A DNA stretch of 12,726 bases from Phycisphaerales bacterium (GCA_011048645.1 DSDR01000205.1:1-12726); one strand, 5' to 3'. Counted from the first letter of the stretch, positions 1 through 7,578 are shown. A program made the numbers and translations. Notes: a model not told the origin generated them from the sequence alone.

Positions 1-386
1 ACCCATCGAACGGCGGTTTTGACATCCTCGATACAGGCCGGCCAGCGGTGCGTCGGCGCCAGCCGATAGCTGATCGAAAACCCGGCCACATCGGCCCGGC
101 TGAGCGGTTCGAACCAAAACGCCATATCGCGCCGGTTTCCTCCGCTCCAGCCGCCCCCGTGAACCAATATCACCGCCGGAGACACGCCGTCGCCGCCGGG
201 AATACAGGCATCCAGCACGAGAGGGACGCCGTCGGCGCGGCCGTATTCAATCGCCTCAAAACAGCGTCCGAACGGCCCGGAGCGGGCCGTTGTGATAACC
301 ACAAAGGCACACATCATCGCCGCCGCACCGCACAGTCTGAATATGATGTAACTGTTATACACTCTTTTTTGTGATTGAGTTCTCAT
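1..386 (-). CDS. Secreted alpha/beta-hydrolase (esterase/lipase-like), 3' part cut by window edge
   Basis: The minus strand is open from an ATG at 386 to the window edge, giving 128 codons of the N-terminal part. Residues about 14-36 are a hydrophobic, signal-peptide-like stretch after a basic N-terminus. HGGGW at residues 76-80 is the oxyanion-hole motif of the HGGG branch of alpha/beta-hydrolases. SYRLAP (106-111) and the following ...CIEDVKTAVRW match the conserved stretch after it in BD-FAE/acetyl-esterase-like proteins. The catalytic Ser, Asp and His lie beyond the edge, so activity cannot be judged. By family knowledge such enzymes remove acyl groups (acetyl or feruloyl) from plant or algal polysaccharides; the substrate here is unknown. 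It begins 46 bp after the oxidoreductase gene stops, with no terminator visible between them, so it is probably the next gene of the same operon. The ribosome binding site is weak (GGATGATCA before the ATG); an internal ATG ATG pair at residues 24-25 would remove most of the signal peptide and is less likely. Confidence 0.85.
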   Translation of the reverse strand, partial: MRTQSQKRVYNSYIIFRLCGAAAMMCAFVVITTARSGPFGRCFEAIEYGRADGVPLVLDACIPGGDGVSPAVILVHGGGWSGGNRRDMAFWFEPLSRADVAGFSISYRLAPTHRWPACIEDVKTAVRW

Positions 387-432
387 TGATCATCCATACC
401 GCAAAATTCAAATTCCTATATCGTCAAGATGT

Positions 433-1656
433 TTATTGCAGAGTCGTTTGTTCGGGCCGGTTGCCCGGGAACCAGGCGTAATCTTTCATCTGAATCGGCT
501 GACCGCGCCTGGCCCAGGGAATCTGCATCTCAGAAAACAGCCGGGATTGCCGATGCGCCTGCTGCATAAGGGGGACAATGTCTCGAATCAGGGTTACGGA
601 ACGCCCGTTTTGCGTCGCTTTAATCACATGGGCCGAATCAATATAGACAGTTCGCCCGCTGGAGTCAAACGCCCCGTTGACGCATAAGGTAAACGGCCGA
701 CACATCGCCAGAGGCACCTTGTACGGCCGATTCATTTCGAACGCCTCGGCCACGTCCCTGAGCATCGCCAGCGACGGATCGGCGTCGTCGGAAATCCATT
801 CGTCCGTTCGCCCGTCCTGAAACACAATTCGGGCGCGGTTGAAATTGCGATACTCGATTCGCGCCTGTTGGCACTCAATCACCATCTCACAGCGCACCTC
901 CGCCTCCGAACAGAGTGTGGCGTTGTTGGTGATCACACAGCCGTTCTCACAGACAATTCGCACACTGCTGGTATCTTCCGATTCAATATCGTGCACGCGG
1001 TACAATTCCCCCTGCACAACCAGCGGTATGGCCATTTGTTCCGGCTCGGCGGAGGCCAGAAACAGTGCATTACTCAGGACATGCGACAGCGGATTGTTCA
1101 GCGTACCGTCCAGGACCCACTGGCCGCGGGCGGTTTTGACGGCGCCGCACCAGGTAGTGCGCTTAAAATAATCATCCGGACGCTGCCAGGCGGCCATTGA
1201 GCCGATGCGCTCGACCCGTCCGAATTCGCCTGAAACGATTCGCCGCTTGAGCGTCCGGACGATATCGCTGTACAGATACTGAAACAGCACCGCCACCCGT
1301 TTGCCGCAGGCCGCCTCCAGCGCGGTCAACGTGTCAAGCTGCTGAATCGTCGGCACCGGCGGCTTTTCGAGAAATACCTCCAGCCCCGCTTCCAGACATC
1401 GGCGGGTATAGTCGTAATGGCTGTCGATGCCGGTAAAGATAAAGACCGCCTCGGCCCTGCCGGCGACGTGGTCAAGCATCGCGTCAACGGTATCGAACAC
1501 CGGCACGCCCCGCTCGCGGCACAGAGCGTAGCCGGCCTGGCGACGTGCCGGATCGCCGCAGACGCCTGCCAATGTATAGAGACGATCCAGCGAAAAGAGA
1601 CGCTTGAGCTGATTATAAGCGTGTCCTTCGGTTCCTATGGCGACAACGTTCAACAT
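433..1656 (-). CDS. Gfo/Idh/MocA-family NAD(P)-dependent oxidoreductase
   Basis: Protein of 407 residues. The N-terminal Rossmann fold starts at once (LNVVAIGTEGHAYNQL), with a GTEGH loop in place of the textbook GxGxxG. The family signature EKPP is at residues 97-100, where the lysine is the usual catalytic or cofactor residue. The C-terminal alpha/beta substrate domain carries DGTLNNPLSH (about 183-192), in the place of the family's conserved Asp/His motif. Members oxidise or epimerise sugars, inositols or sugar derivatives; the substrate cannot be told. There is no signal peptide, so it is cytoplasmic. Start choice: the ATG at 1656 puts the beta-strand at the N-terminus. In-frame GTG (1659) and TTG (1668) starts also exist; the TTG has an AGGGA 4 bp upstream and would add four residues. 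It lies 49 bp after the pseudopilin stop and 46 bp before the esterase start, consistent with one operon for handling a glycan-derived sugar. Confidence 0.9.
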   Translation of the reverse strand: MLNVVAIGTEGHAYNQLKRLFSLDRLYTLAGVCGDPARRQAGYALCRERGVPVFDTVDAMLDHVAGRAEAVFIFTGIDSHYDYTRRCLEAGLEVFLEKPPVPTIQQLDTLTALEAACGKRVAVLFQYLYSDIVRTLKRRIVSGEFGRVERIGSMAAWQRPDDYFKRTTWCGAVKTARGQWVLDGTLNNPLSHVLSNALFLASAEPEQMAIPLVVQGELYRVHDIESEDTSSVRIVCENGCVITNNATLCSEAEVRCEMVIECQQARIEYRNFNRARIVFQDGRTDEWISDDADPSLAMLRDVAEAFEMNRPYKVPLAMCRPFTLCVNGAFDSSGRTVYIDSAHVIKATQNGRSVTLIRDIVPLMQQAHRQSRLFSEMQIPWARRGQPIQMKDYAWFPGNRPEQTTLQ

Positions 1657-1705
1657 CACCGGTCTCAAAAAATCCCTGTTGTTATGGTCCTACAGAGCCG
1701 TCGCC

Positions 1706-2512
1706 TTACGGGCGCACCAATCGAAATACACTGTAATAGAGAAAATCGTAATCCGTCTGGGCGGAAATGCCGTTGTCCACCCGATCCCAGATCGCATCCT
1801 GAAACGCTTCGGGATCGTTGCATACGGCGACGTGGCCGTCCGGGAACAAGGCATTGATCGACATGACCGTCTTGGTGCGATGGGCCAGACTTTGTCGATT
1901 GTGCAGCAAATCGCTGGCGTACGGCATATTGGGGTTGAGCTGAATGAACTTTTTGCCCAATTCATAAGGCGCCCCTATCGCCGGGTCGATTCGCGCGTTT
2001 CGCTCCACCGGGAAATAGGTATAACCGATGCGCACCCACTGATTGCCGAAGCCGGCGGCGCTGGCAGTATTGAAATCCTGCGGCAGCGTCCCCCACGGCG
2101 ACGGCTGGGTATAGGATTCATACTTGTACGCATCCAGCCGATTGCCGGGACAGTAGAAAATCTCAGGCGTTTCGATGTAGTTCAGCTCATACAGATACGC
2201 AAACCGATACGGCTTAAGACTGCCGTCGGAAAGCCTGTTGTCATTGCGATAGGCGATATAACCGTGCCGCTCGCGACTGCCGTTGACGTTATGATCATCC
2301 GGCAGTGAGCCGCCGAACGCATCGGAATACATCTTCATGGCCTTGCCGATCTGATTGAGCCGTGCACCGCAAATCACACGCTTGGCGGTATCCTGGGCTT
2401 TTTTCAGCGCCGGCGTGACAATCGACAGCAGCAGCGCAATAACGGCAATGACCACCAGCAGTTCAATGAGTGTAAACGCCGAACCGTTTCGTTGGATCTT
2501 TATAGTCTTCAT
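1706..2512 (-). CDS. Type II secretion-like pseudopilin (prepilin N-terminal methylation motif, DUF1559-like)
   Basis: Protein of 268 residues. A short basic leader (KTIKIQRNGSA) is followed by FTLIELLVVIAVIALLLS at residues 13-30. This is a class III prepilin signal, cleaved before Phe13, with the Glu at +5 that prepilin peptidase and methylase recognise. The cleavage site has Ala instead of Gly at -1, a form I recall as common in planctomycetes. The rest is a globular extracellular domain. SINALFPDGHV (218-228) resembles the C-terminal H-X9-DG region of the planctomycete DUF1559 family, but here His211 is 13 residues from DG, so the spacing is off. Start chosen at the ATG at 2512, with AGGTG 6-7 bp upstream; an open frame continues 22 codons further but adds an implausible leader. 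It sits between secreted glycan-binding proteins and a sugar oxidoreductase, which suggests a surface appendage or T2SS-like particle dedicated to this locus. That role is inference. Confidence 0.9.
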   Translation of the reverse strand: MKTIKIQRNGSAFTLIELLVVIAVIALLLSIVTPALKKAQDTAKRVICGARLNQIGKAMKMYSDAFGGSLPDDHNVNGSRERHGYIAYRNDNRLSDGSLKPYRFAYLYELNYIETPEIFYCPGNRLDAYKYESYTQPSPWGTLPQDFNTASAAGFGNQWVRIGYTYFPVERNARIDPAIGAPYELGKKFIQLNPNMPYASDLLHNRQSLAHRTKTVMSINALFPDGHVAVCNDPEAFQDAIWDRVDNGISAQTDYDFLYYSVFRLVRP

Positions 2513-2554
2513 TTTTACACCTGCCTGATGGGTTTGCATCTCTGTTTCACGTCC

Positions 2555-2576
2555 GCGGTGCGTCCCACCGCACCGC
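2555..2576 (-). other. Intercistronic hairpin between the 2619-4034 gene and the pseudopilin gene
   Basis: A perfect 8-bp GC-rich inverted repeat, GCGGTGCG and CGCACCGC, with a 6-base loop, lies in the 106-bp gap 43 bp before the pseudopilin start. No T-run follows on the minus strand, so it is not a classic rho-independent terminator. It could stabilise or process the upstream message so that the abundant secreted protein is made in excess over the pseudopilin, or act as a partial terminator. The gap's other 80-odd bases show nothing else I can name. Confidence 0.45.
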
Positions 2577-2618
2577 ACGATCCATCCCTGCTGAACCGGT
2601 TTTTTGGTCCGCCGTGAT

Positions 2619-4034
2619 TTACATCGGCAGCAGCATACCGCACTGGGTCAGCGTATCGGTACACGCCAGCCAGTCTTCGGCCAACAGCAGTACAAAATCG
2701 GCCAGATCAACGATGCAGTCCTGATTGGCGTCGGCCGGGTGATAAGGCTCGCCCGTGCTCATATGCGATGCATCACAGGGACTGTCGCCGACGATGACCT
2801 GGACCGTATCGGAGGTCTGTTTGTCGCCGTCGTCGGCGGTTAGGGTAAATTCATAGACGCCGCGTTCGCTGAAGGTCACTGTCGCCACATCCTGATCGGC
2901 GTTGACAATCACCACCGCGGGCGCATCGTTGACCTCCTGCGTCCAGAGCACGGTATAAGGTCCCGGCAGGCCGTCATCGGACGTCACGCCGGACAGCGTC
3001 GTCGTGACCTGATTGGGATCTTCGCCCATGCCCAGCCAGACGACCTGGTCGGCGCCGGCATCGACTTCGGGCGGCAGGTTGTCATTCGTATAGAATGACC
3101 AAAATTCGCCTTTGATCAATCCCTTGTCCGTATCATAGCAATCGACGACCCAGTAATAGGTGACTTTATTGGCCAGCAGTCCGAAATTCGGAAAATTATC
3201 CGTATTGATCGCCACACCGGAGACATCCGGCCCCACCTCCACTTTATCCATCAACAGCCGGTTTGGATCCGCACCCAGATAGACATCACAATAAATCGGC
3301 TCGCCGGGCGTATTCGGCTCCGGATTGGTCCAGGCCAATTGGGCAAGGGTGGTATCCACCTCGGCGCCGTCTTCGGGAACGGGGTGATCGGCCCCTTCCG
3401 GCGCAAATCTCAGCGTCAGATAGGGTTGTTTCGCTTCAGTGGGATTGTCGTGCGTGGCGAAATTGAGCAAATTAGGTGAATTATGCAGAACAAACTGGAC
3501 AATGCCGTCGGTATCGGCCAGGAGAATGTCCAGCACCTCCACCTCAAAGCCCTGACCTTCCACGCCGTCGGTAAACGTGATGGTATCGATATACGTCGTC
3601 TTTGCCGCGTCCAGCAGCCCCATATCCGAGGTCAGATTGCCCGGCGCGTTGTTCCATGTCAGAGCATAAATCTCCTCGGCCGGATTTTCCTGATTCGGAT
3701 GATCAACCCATTTGATATTCTCGGTAACGTCGTCATTAACGGCTGAGACGTCGCATTGCTGTGAGCCGCTTTTGCCTTCGTGCAGGAAAACGGTCAGAGT
3801 CGCCGCGCGCAGCTTACTTAAATCATAATCGCCGAGCTGGTCAAATTTGATCCAGGATTTATTCCCGTTGGACGATGCCCGGACACTAAGTTTGCTTGAA
3901 TCGTGTCGATTGGTATCGGCATAGCCGAATCCTTCGGTTCGACAGCTCATATCAGCCGGCACGACGACCTCGGCCGCTCGGCCGCTGCCGCCCAATACAA
4001 CCGCCATCAGTGCGAATACGGTTAACGTTCTCAT
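2619..4034 (-). CDS. Secreted modular protein: CBM96/DNRLRE + Fn3-like + PKD-like + dockerin-like tail
   Basis: Protein of 471 residues with a Sec signal peptide (about 1-20, ending SGRAA). Modules: a DNRLRE/CBM96-type beta-sandwich (about 22-212), recognised by SSKLSVR, KSWIKFD, VSAVNDD, LTWNNAPGN and FVLHN; an Fn3/Ig-like module (about 213-316) with YCDVYLGADPNR and YYWVVD; a PKD-like module (about 320-416) starting PPEVDAGADQ and containing FTLTADDGDKQ; and a dockerin-like tail (433-457, DANQDCIVDLADF...DWL). CBM96 members are described as alginate-binding, but that specificity should not be transferred without testing. No catalytic domain is seen, so a glycan-binding or scaffolding role is inferred. 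The ATG at 4034 is preceded by GAGGAG 9 bp away. The whole protein from about residue 28 on is a close paralogue of residues 297-726 of the gene directly upstream (4090-6270), 55 bp away, so this is a tandem duplication within one operon. Confidence 0.93.
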   Translation of the reverse strand: MRTLTVFALMAVVLGGSGRAAEVVVPADMSCRTEGFGYADTNRHDSSKLSVRASSNGNKSWIKFDQLGDYDLSKLRAATLTVFLHEGKSGSQQCDVSAVNDDVTENIKWVDHPNQENPAEEIYALTWNNAPGNLTSDMGLLDAAKTTYIDTITFTDGVEGQGFEVEVLDILLADTDGIVQFVLHNSPNLLNFATHDNPTEAKQPYLTLRFAPEGADHPVPEDGAEVDTTLAQLAWTNPEPNTPGEPIYCDVYLGADPNRLLMDKVEVGPDVSGVAINTDNFPNFGLLANKVTYYWVVDCYDTDKGLIKGEFWSFYTNDNLPPEVDAGADQVVWLGMGEDPNQVTTTLSGVTSDDGLPGPYTVLWTQEVNDAPAVVIVNADQDVATVTFSERGVYEFTLTADDGDKQTSDTVQVIVGDSPCDASHMSTGEPYHPADANQDCIVDLADFVLLLAEDWLACTDTLTQCGMLLPM

Positions 4035-5380
4035 TGGATCATCTCCTCATTTCCAGAAAGTTATCGAAACAGCGTTCGAATTTGTTTTTTTACAAACCGC
4101 AGTCGGTCAGGGTATCCGTGCAAATCAGCCAGTTCAGGGATAGCAGAATGGCAAAATCTTCGAGATTCACGATACAGTCCTGATTGATATCGCCGGGCAG
4201 ATACGGCTCGCCGCTGTCCATATGGGACGCCTCGCAGGGCGTATCTCCGACAATGACACGGACCGTATCAAACGCCTGCTTATCGCCGTCGTCGGCGGTC
4301 AGAGTAAACGTATAAACGCCGCGCTCAGTGAACGTCACCGTCGCGAGATCCTGATCGGCGTTGACAATCGCAACCGGCGGAGCGTCATCGTCCTGCTGCG
4401 TCCAGAGCACGGTATAAGGCCCGGGCAATCCGTCATCGGAGGTCGCGCCGTACAGGGTTATCGTTTCCTGATCCGGCAGACCGCTCATACCCAGCCAGAC
4501 GACCTGGTCAGCGCCGGCATCCACCAGCGGCGGCTGATTATCATCGGTATAGAACGACCACACCAATCCTTCGATAAGGCCAGGGTCTTTGCTGTCATCG
4601 AAACAATCCACGATCCAGTAGTACGTCGTTTTATTAGCCAGATTTCCAAAATTTGGAAAATGTGTAGTGTTGATCGCCACGCTCGACATATCGGGGCCTA
4701 TCGACACCTTGTCCATCTGGGGGCGATTCGGCTCAGCGCCCAGATACACATCGCAGTAAATCGACCCGTACGGCTCATTCGGCTCCGGATTTTTCCAGGA
4801 CAACGCGGCCAGATCGGTAGAGACCCGGACGCCGTCATAAGGGACAGGATTATCGGCGCCTTGCGGGGCGACAAGGATATTCAGAACCGGACGGTAATCA
4901 GGATTGGCGTAATCATGCGTACAAAAGTTCAGCAGTGCACTGGCATTGTGCAATACAAACTGAACGACGCCGTCGGTGTCGGCCTGAATCATCGGCAGCA
5001 CATCCACCGTGAAGGAATCGCCCATCAGGCCGTCAATGACATCCACCGTCGCAATGAACGTGGTCTTGTCGGGATTCAGATTCTCCTGAGAATCGGTCTG
5101 ATTGCCCGGCGCGTTGTTCCATGTAATTGACGTTTCGGTCCAGTCAATATTGTCGCGGCAGTCATCATTGACGGCGGAAATATCGACCGTGTTCGACCCG
5201 CCCTTCGGCTCAAGCAGCGTCACCGTGAAGGTGGCCTTTTTGATGACGACGGCATTGGGGTCCAGATCGCCCAGATCAAACTTAATCCATGATTTGGCCG
5301 CTTTTTCATCCGACCGCACGCTGAGTTTGCTCGAGTCGGTTCGGTTGATGTCCGGTTCCTGAATTTCGGTTCGGCAGCTT
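2640..5380 (-). repeat. Duplicated CBM96-Fn3-PKD-dockerin coding sequence (copies about 2640-3955 and 4110-5380)
   Basis: The C-terminal two thirds of the gene 4090-6270 and almost all of the gene 2619-4034 encode the same module series in the same order and are similar at DNA level; for example, the block coding DDGDKQ near 2815-2850 matches one near 4280-4315. This is a tandem, in-operon duplication. The left copy keeps its own signal peptide directly before the CBM96 module; the right copy has an extra lectin-like domain in between. Confidence 0.75.
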
Positions 5381-6270
5381 TCCACGGCAACTATTTCAAA
5401 CGGAATACCGACCGGAGTGCCTTCATAAGGCGGTTCCTGACCGGCGATATGTTCGACTTGGATGCGGTGAAAATCGAGCACGTCGGCTGTGCCGGAGGCT
5501 TGCGAAAATCGGAAAAACAAGTGATCGAATTCGGTGTAAATACCCACATCGTGGCCGCCAAACGACCCGTTGTCAAGAATGGATTGCGTGGAAAGGACGC
5601 CTTGGGCATCGGCCATTGTGAAGGTGACCTGCATTTGATCGGCTGCGAGTCGCTCTAATTCAAATGTCAGGGTATAGGGCGTATCCAGAGAAGCGATAAT
5701 CGGTGCGCCGCCGCTGCTGATGCCGGGATAGGCGCTGCCGCTGCCCAGAAGACTGGTCGTTAAACCGGCGATGCGCTTTCCAACACTCGCATTGGAAGCG
5801 CCCGGGCCGCTACTCAAAGGAAAATGAACCGCGTACCCCGTCGAATCTGCCCAGCGTCCATTGCCGTCATCGGAATTGACGTCTTCGTGATATTGATCGT
5901 CGGTGGGGTCATGGAACAGGCCGAAGCGGAAGTTTTTCGACGTCGTTTCATATAACGCACCGCGCGGCGTAAACTCAATTGTAACGATCAATTTGTCCTC
6001 GACCGCCAGTGAGACAGGCGATTGGTTGGGGGCAAAATAAGTCCACATCTTTTGACTGCTGCTGACGGTCTGGTCAAAGGCCAGCGAACCGGCCCCCATC
6101 GTTACACCGTCCGGATGGGAAATCCACACCGCCGATTCATTCGGCAGGTTGGTTTCACTGCGGCTGCCGTCAGCAAAGGCGTCGTTCAGCAGTACGTCAG
6201 CCGCACATACACCGCCCAAAGCCGCGACCAGCGCCCACACGGTACATGTCTTGATGAAAGTGGTTTTCAT
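4090..6270 (-). CDS. Large secreted modular protein: lectin-like N-domain + CBM96/DNRLRE + Fn3-like + PKD-like + dockerin-like tail
   Basis: Protein of 726 residues with a signal peptide at about 1-24. An N-terminal beta-rich domain (about 25-275) is nearly the same as that of the PEP-CTERM protein 6564-7466; I recognise no named family, but a lectin- or jelly-roll-like fold is plausible. Then follow a DNRLRE/CBM96 module (about 293-470; SSKLSVR, KSWIKFD, VSAVNDD, ITWNNAPGN), an Fn3-like module (471-575), a PKD-like module (578-675, starting PPLVDAGADQ) and a dockerin-like tail (693-715, DINQDCIVNLEDF...NWL) with C-terminal Cys-rich CTDTLTDCGL. The protein looks like a fusion of its two neighbours: residues 25-275 match one, 297-726 match the other (2619-4034). 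The ATG at 6270 has AGGAGA 6 bp upstream; ten further in-frame codons exist but carry no ribosome site. It is probably the first gene of an operon running to the left edge, driven by the operator/promoter at 6376-6441. Expected location is extracellular or cell surface, binding polysaccharide; no catalytic module was seen. Confidence 0.95.
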   Translation of the reverse strand: MKTTFIKTCTVWALVAALGGVCAADVLLNDAFADGSRSETNLPNESAVWISHPDGVTMGAGSLAFDQTVSSSQKMWTYFAPNQSPVSLAVEDKLIVTIEFTPRGALYETTSKNFRFGLFHDPTDDQYHEDVNSDDGNGRWADSTGYAVHFPLSSGPGASNASVGKRIAGLTTSLLGSGSAYPGISSGGAPIIASLDTPYTLTFELERLAADQMQVTFTMADAQGVLSTQSILDNGSFGGHDVGIYTEFDHLFFRFSQASGTADVLDFHRIQVEHIAGQEPPYEGTPVGIPFEIVAVESCRTEIQEPDINRTDSSKLSVRSDEKAAKSWIKFDLGDLDPNAVVIKKATFTVTLLEPKGGSNTVDISAVNDDCRDNIDWTETSITWNNAPGNQTDSQENLNPDKTTFIATVDVIDGLMGDSFTVDVLPMIQADTDGVVQFVLHNASALLNFCTHDYANPDYRPVLNILVAPQGADNPVPYDGVRVSTDLAALSWKNPEPNEPYGSIYCDVYLGAEPNRPQMDKVSIGPDMSSVAINTTHFPNFGNLANKTTYYWIVDCFDDSKDPGLIEGLVWSFYTDDNQPPLVDAGADQVVWLGMSGLPDQETITLYGATSDDGLPGPYTVLWTQQDDDAPPVAIVNADQDLATVTFTERGVYTFTLTADDGDKQAFDTVRVIVGDTPCEASHMDSGEPYLPGDINQDCIVNLEDFAILLSLNWLICTDTLTDCGL

Positions 6271-6375
6271 TTTAGTCTCCTCAATCTCATATGTTATCAA
6301 TTCCCTATCTCTGGTCCACGAAAACGCCCTGTTTGCCGGACGTTCATCACGCCGTATCCGTTTATCGCTTATTTC

Positions 6376-6441
6376 AATATCATCTGTCCCTTCGATTTGA
6401 ACAAGGCAATCTTACGCCAAAATAAAAGCAATTTTGCGCAA
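6376..6441 (-). promoter_or_regulatory. Putative XylR/AraC-type operator B with promoter for the 4090-6270 operon
   Basis: On the minus strand two 15-bp half-sites, TTGCGCAAAATTGCT (6441-6427) and TGGCGTAAGATTGCC (6419-6405), are direct repeats spaced 22 bp apart. They match the two half-sites of operator A upstream of 6564-7466. Directly after the second half-site comes TTGTTC (6404-6399), shared with A and placed as a -35 box, and 17 bp on is GATATT (6381-6376) as a candidate -10. The start codon lies 135 bp downstream of the operator edge. Paired direct half-sites two helical turns apart and abutting -35 are the known geometry for activation by AraC-family proteins. Assigning it to 7880-9067 is inference. 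Confidence 0.7.
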
Positions 6442-6475
6442 AGTTTTTTTCCGGCGCGACAATTCGACATACCCC

Positions 6476-6512
6476 AAAAAACCGGCCATCATACGAACAG
6501 TATCATGGCCGG
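6476..6512 (-). terminator. Rho-independent terminator of the 6564-7466 PEP-CTERM gene
   Basis: Inverted repeat 6482-6494 with 6500-6512 (CCGGCCATCATAC, loop GAACA, then GTATCATGGCCGG) pairs 12 of 13 positions. On the minus strand it is followed at once by six T residues (6481-6476). It lies 52 bp after the stop of the PEP-CTERM gene and separates that gene from the 4090-6270 operon, so the two are independent transcription units despite the same orientation. Confidence 0.85.
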
Positions 6513-6563
6513 CATCCCGGTTGTCGGAGCATTAAACGATAATCGAACGTCTGTTATTCGGCG

Positions 6564-7466
6564 TCACACGGCGGCTTGGCTCCGACGTTTCAGGACGGCA
6601 AGCGCCCCCAGCCCCAGCAGCGCAATCGAAGCCGGCTCCGGAATAATATGCTCCACCTTGATACTGTGAAAATCAAGCACATCGGCCGTGCCGGCGGCCT
6701 CGGAGAACCGGAAGAAAAGCTGATCGAATTGGGTATAGATTCCCATATCGTGGCCGCCGAACGTGCCGTCATCCACAATGCTGTTGGTTGAAATCACACC
6801 CAGTGCATCGGCAATGGAAAAGGTCACCAGCATCTGATCGACCGCCTGGTAATCCAACGCCAGCGTCAGCGTATAAAGGGTATCGAGGGTGACGGTGAAT
6901 TTATCGCCGCCGCTGGACAGGCCCGGATAGGCGCTGCCGCTGCCGAGCAGGCTGCTGGTCAGATCGGGGACCCGTTTGCCCACACTCGAATTGGCCGAGC
7001 TGGGACCGGAGCTAAGCGGAAAATGCACCGCATAGCCCGTTGAATCGCCCCAGCGTCCGTTTCCGTCATCGGAATTGACGTCGCTCCAATACTGGTCATC
7101 GGTGGGGTCATAAAACAAGCCGAAACGAAAATTTTTGGACGATTTGTCATACAACGTAACGCGGGGGGTAAATTGAATGGTGGCGACGAGCTGTTCGCCG
7201 ACGCCCAGCGAAACAGGCGACCCGTTCGGCGTAAAATAGGTCCACATTTTCTGGCTGCCGCTGGTCGCGGTCTGATCAAACGCCAGCGATCCGGTCCCCA
7301 TCGTTACACCGTCCGGATGAGAAATCCATACCGCCGATTCGTTCGGCAGGTTGGTTTCCGTGCGGCTGCCGTCGGCAAAGGTTTCGTTCAGCAACACCTC
7401 GGCCCCGGCCATGGCGCCGAGCGCCCACACGAGAGTGCACACAACTGCGACTGACTTTTTCATCAT
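6564..7466 (-). CDS. PEP-CTERM sorting-domain protein, short twin of the 4090-6270 N-terminal domain
   Basis: Protein of 300 residues: signal peptide about 1-22 (MMKKSVAVVCTLVWALGAMA), one beta-rich domain about 23-274, and a C-terminal PEP-CTERM signal at about 275-297 (IPEPASIALLGLGALAVLKRR), meaning Pro-Glu-Pro, a transmembrane helix and a basic end. By family knowledge this signal is processed by an exosortase and directs the protein to the cell surface or exopolysaccharide; no exosortase is in the window. The domain has no named family that I recognise; NLPNESAVWISHPDGVTMG, KNFRFGLF, DVNSDDGNGRW and GTADVLDFH are shared almost word for word with the N-terminal domain of the neighbouring 726-residue protein. 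Two adjacent ATG codons compete (7466 and 7463); GGAGAGGT upstream is best spaced for the second. The gene has its own operator/promoter (7579-7644) and terminator (6476-6512), so it appears to be monocistronic. Confidence 0.95.
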   Translation of the reverse strand: MMKKSVAVVCTLVWALGAMAGAEVLLNETFADGSRTETNLPNESAVWISHPDGVTMGTGSLAFDQTATSGSQKMWTYFTPNGSPVSLGVGEQLVATIQFTPRVTLYDKSSKNFRFGLFYDPTDDQYWSDVNSDDGNGRWGDSTGYAVHFPLSSGPSSANSSVGKRVPDLTSSLLGSGSAYPGLSSGGDKFTVTLDTLYTLTLALDYQAVDQMLVTFSIADALGVISTNSIVDDGTFGGHDMGIYTQFDQLFFRFSEAAGTADVLDFHSIKVEHIIPEPASIALLGLGALAVLKRRSQAAV

Positions 7467-7502
7467 ACCTCTCCTTTCGATTTGAACACACTACGGATTC
7501 AC

Positions 7503-7520
7503 GCCAAAAACTCTTTTGGC
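7503..7520 (-). other. Short perfect hairpin in the leader of 6564-7466
   Basis: GCCAAAA and TTTTGGC form a perfect 7-bp inverted repeat around a 4-base loop, 37 bp upstream of the first ATG and inside the predicted untranslated leader. No T-run follows on the minus strand, so it is not an obvious terminator. It could be a protein operator or an mRNA-stabilising stem. It has no counterpart in the leader of 4090-6270. Confidence 0.35.
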
Positions 7521-7578
7521 TTCGTTGGATTACGGGACACAGAATGACTCAAAAAAGATACTTCTAATCCACGTTCTT

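Larger units (their letters stand above)
5440..7445 (-). repeat. Duplicated N-terminal-domain coding sequence (copies about 5440-6240 and 6640-7445)
   Basis: The two stretches encode the same domain in the same orientation and are visibly similar at DNA level; for example, a block around 6099-6123 recurs at 7299-7323 with one change near its end. This points to a relatively recent tandem duplication. The similarity stops at the codons for VEHI in both genes, just before the PEP-CTERM tail in one and the CBM96 module in the other. The upstream operator is also duplicated, so the duplication probably included the promoter. Confidence 0.75.

Noticed and set aside
1637..2308. Long plus-strand open frame opposite the pseudopilin and oxidoreductase genes
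   Set aside because: It has no recognisable domain or ribosome site, and the minus strand over the same bases encodes clear family motifs; it is a codon-bias shadow in GC-rich DNA.
2579..2618. AACCGGTT palindrome and T-run just after the stop of 2619-4034 as a terminator
   Set aside because: On the minus strand the run is A, not T, and the stem is only four base pairs, so it does not have terminator form.
4222..5130. 302-codon plus-strand open frame opposite the large modular gene
   Set aside because: The peptide is Arg/Ile/His-rich and without domain signatures, and the same shadow pattern recurs opposite the paralogous gene, as expected for the antisense of a duplicated coding sequence.
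5440..7445. Long direct repeats considered as a mobile element or composite transposon
   Set aside because: The repeats are coding sequence of paralogous secreted proteins; no transposase, terminal inverted repeats or target duplications were seen.
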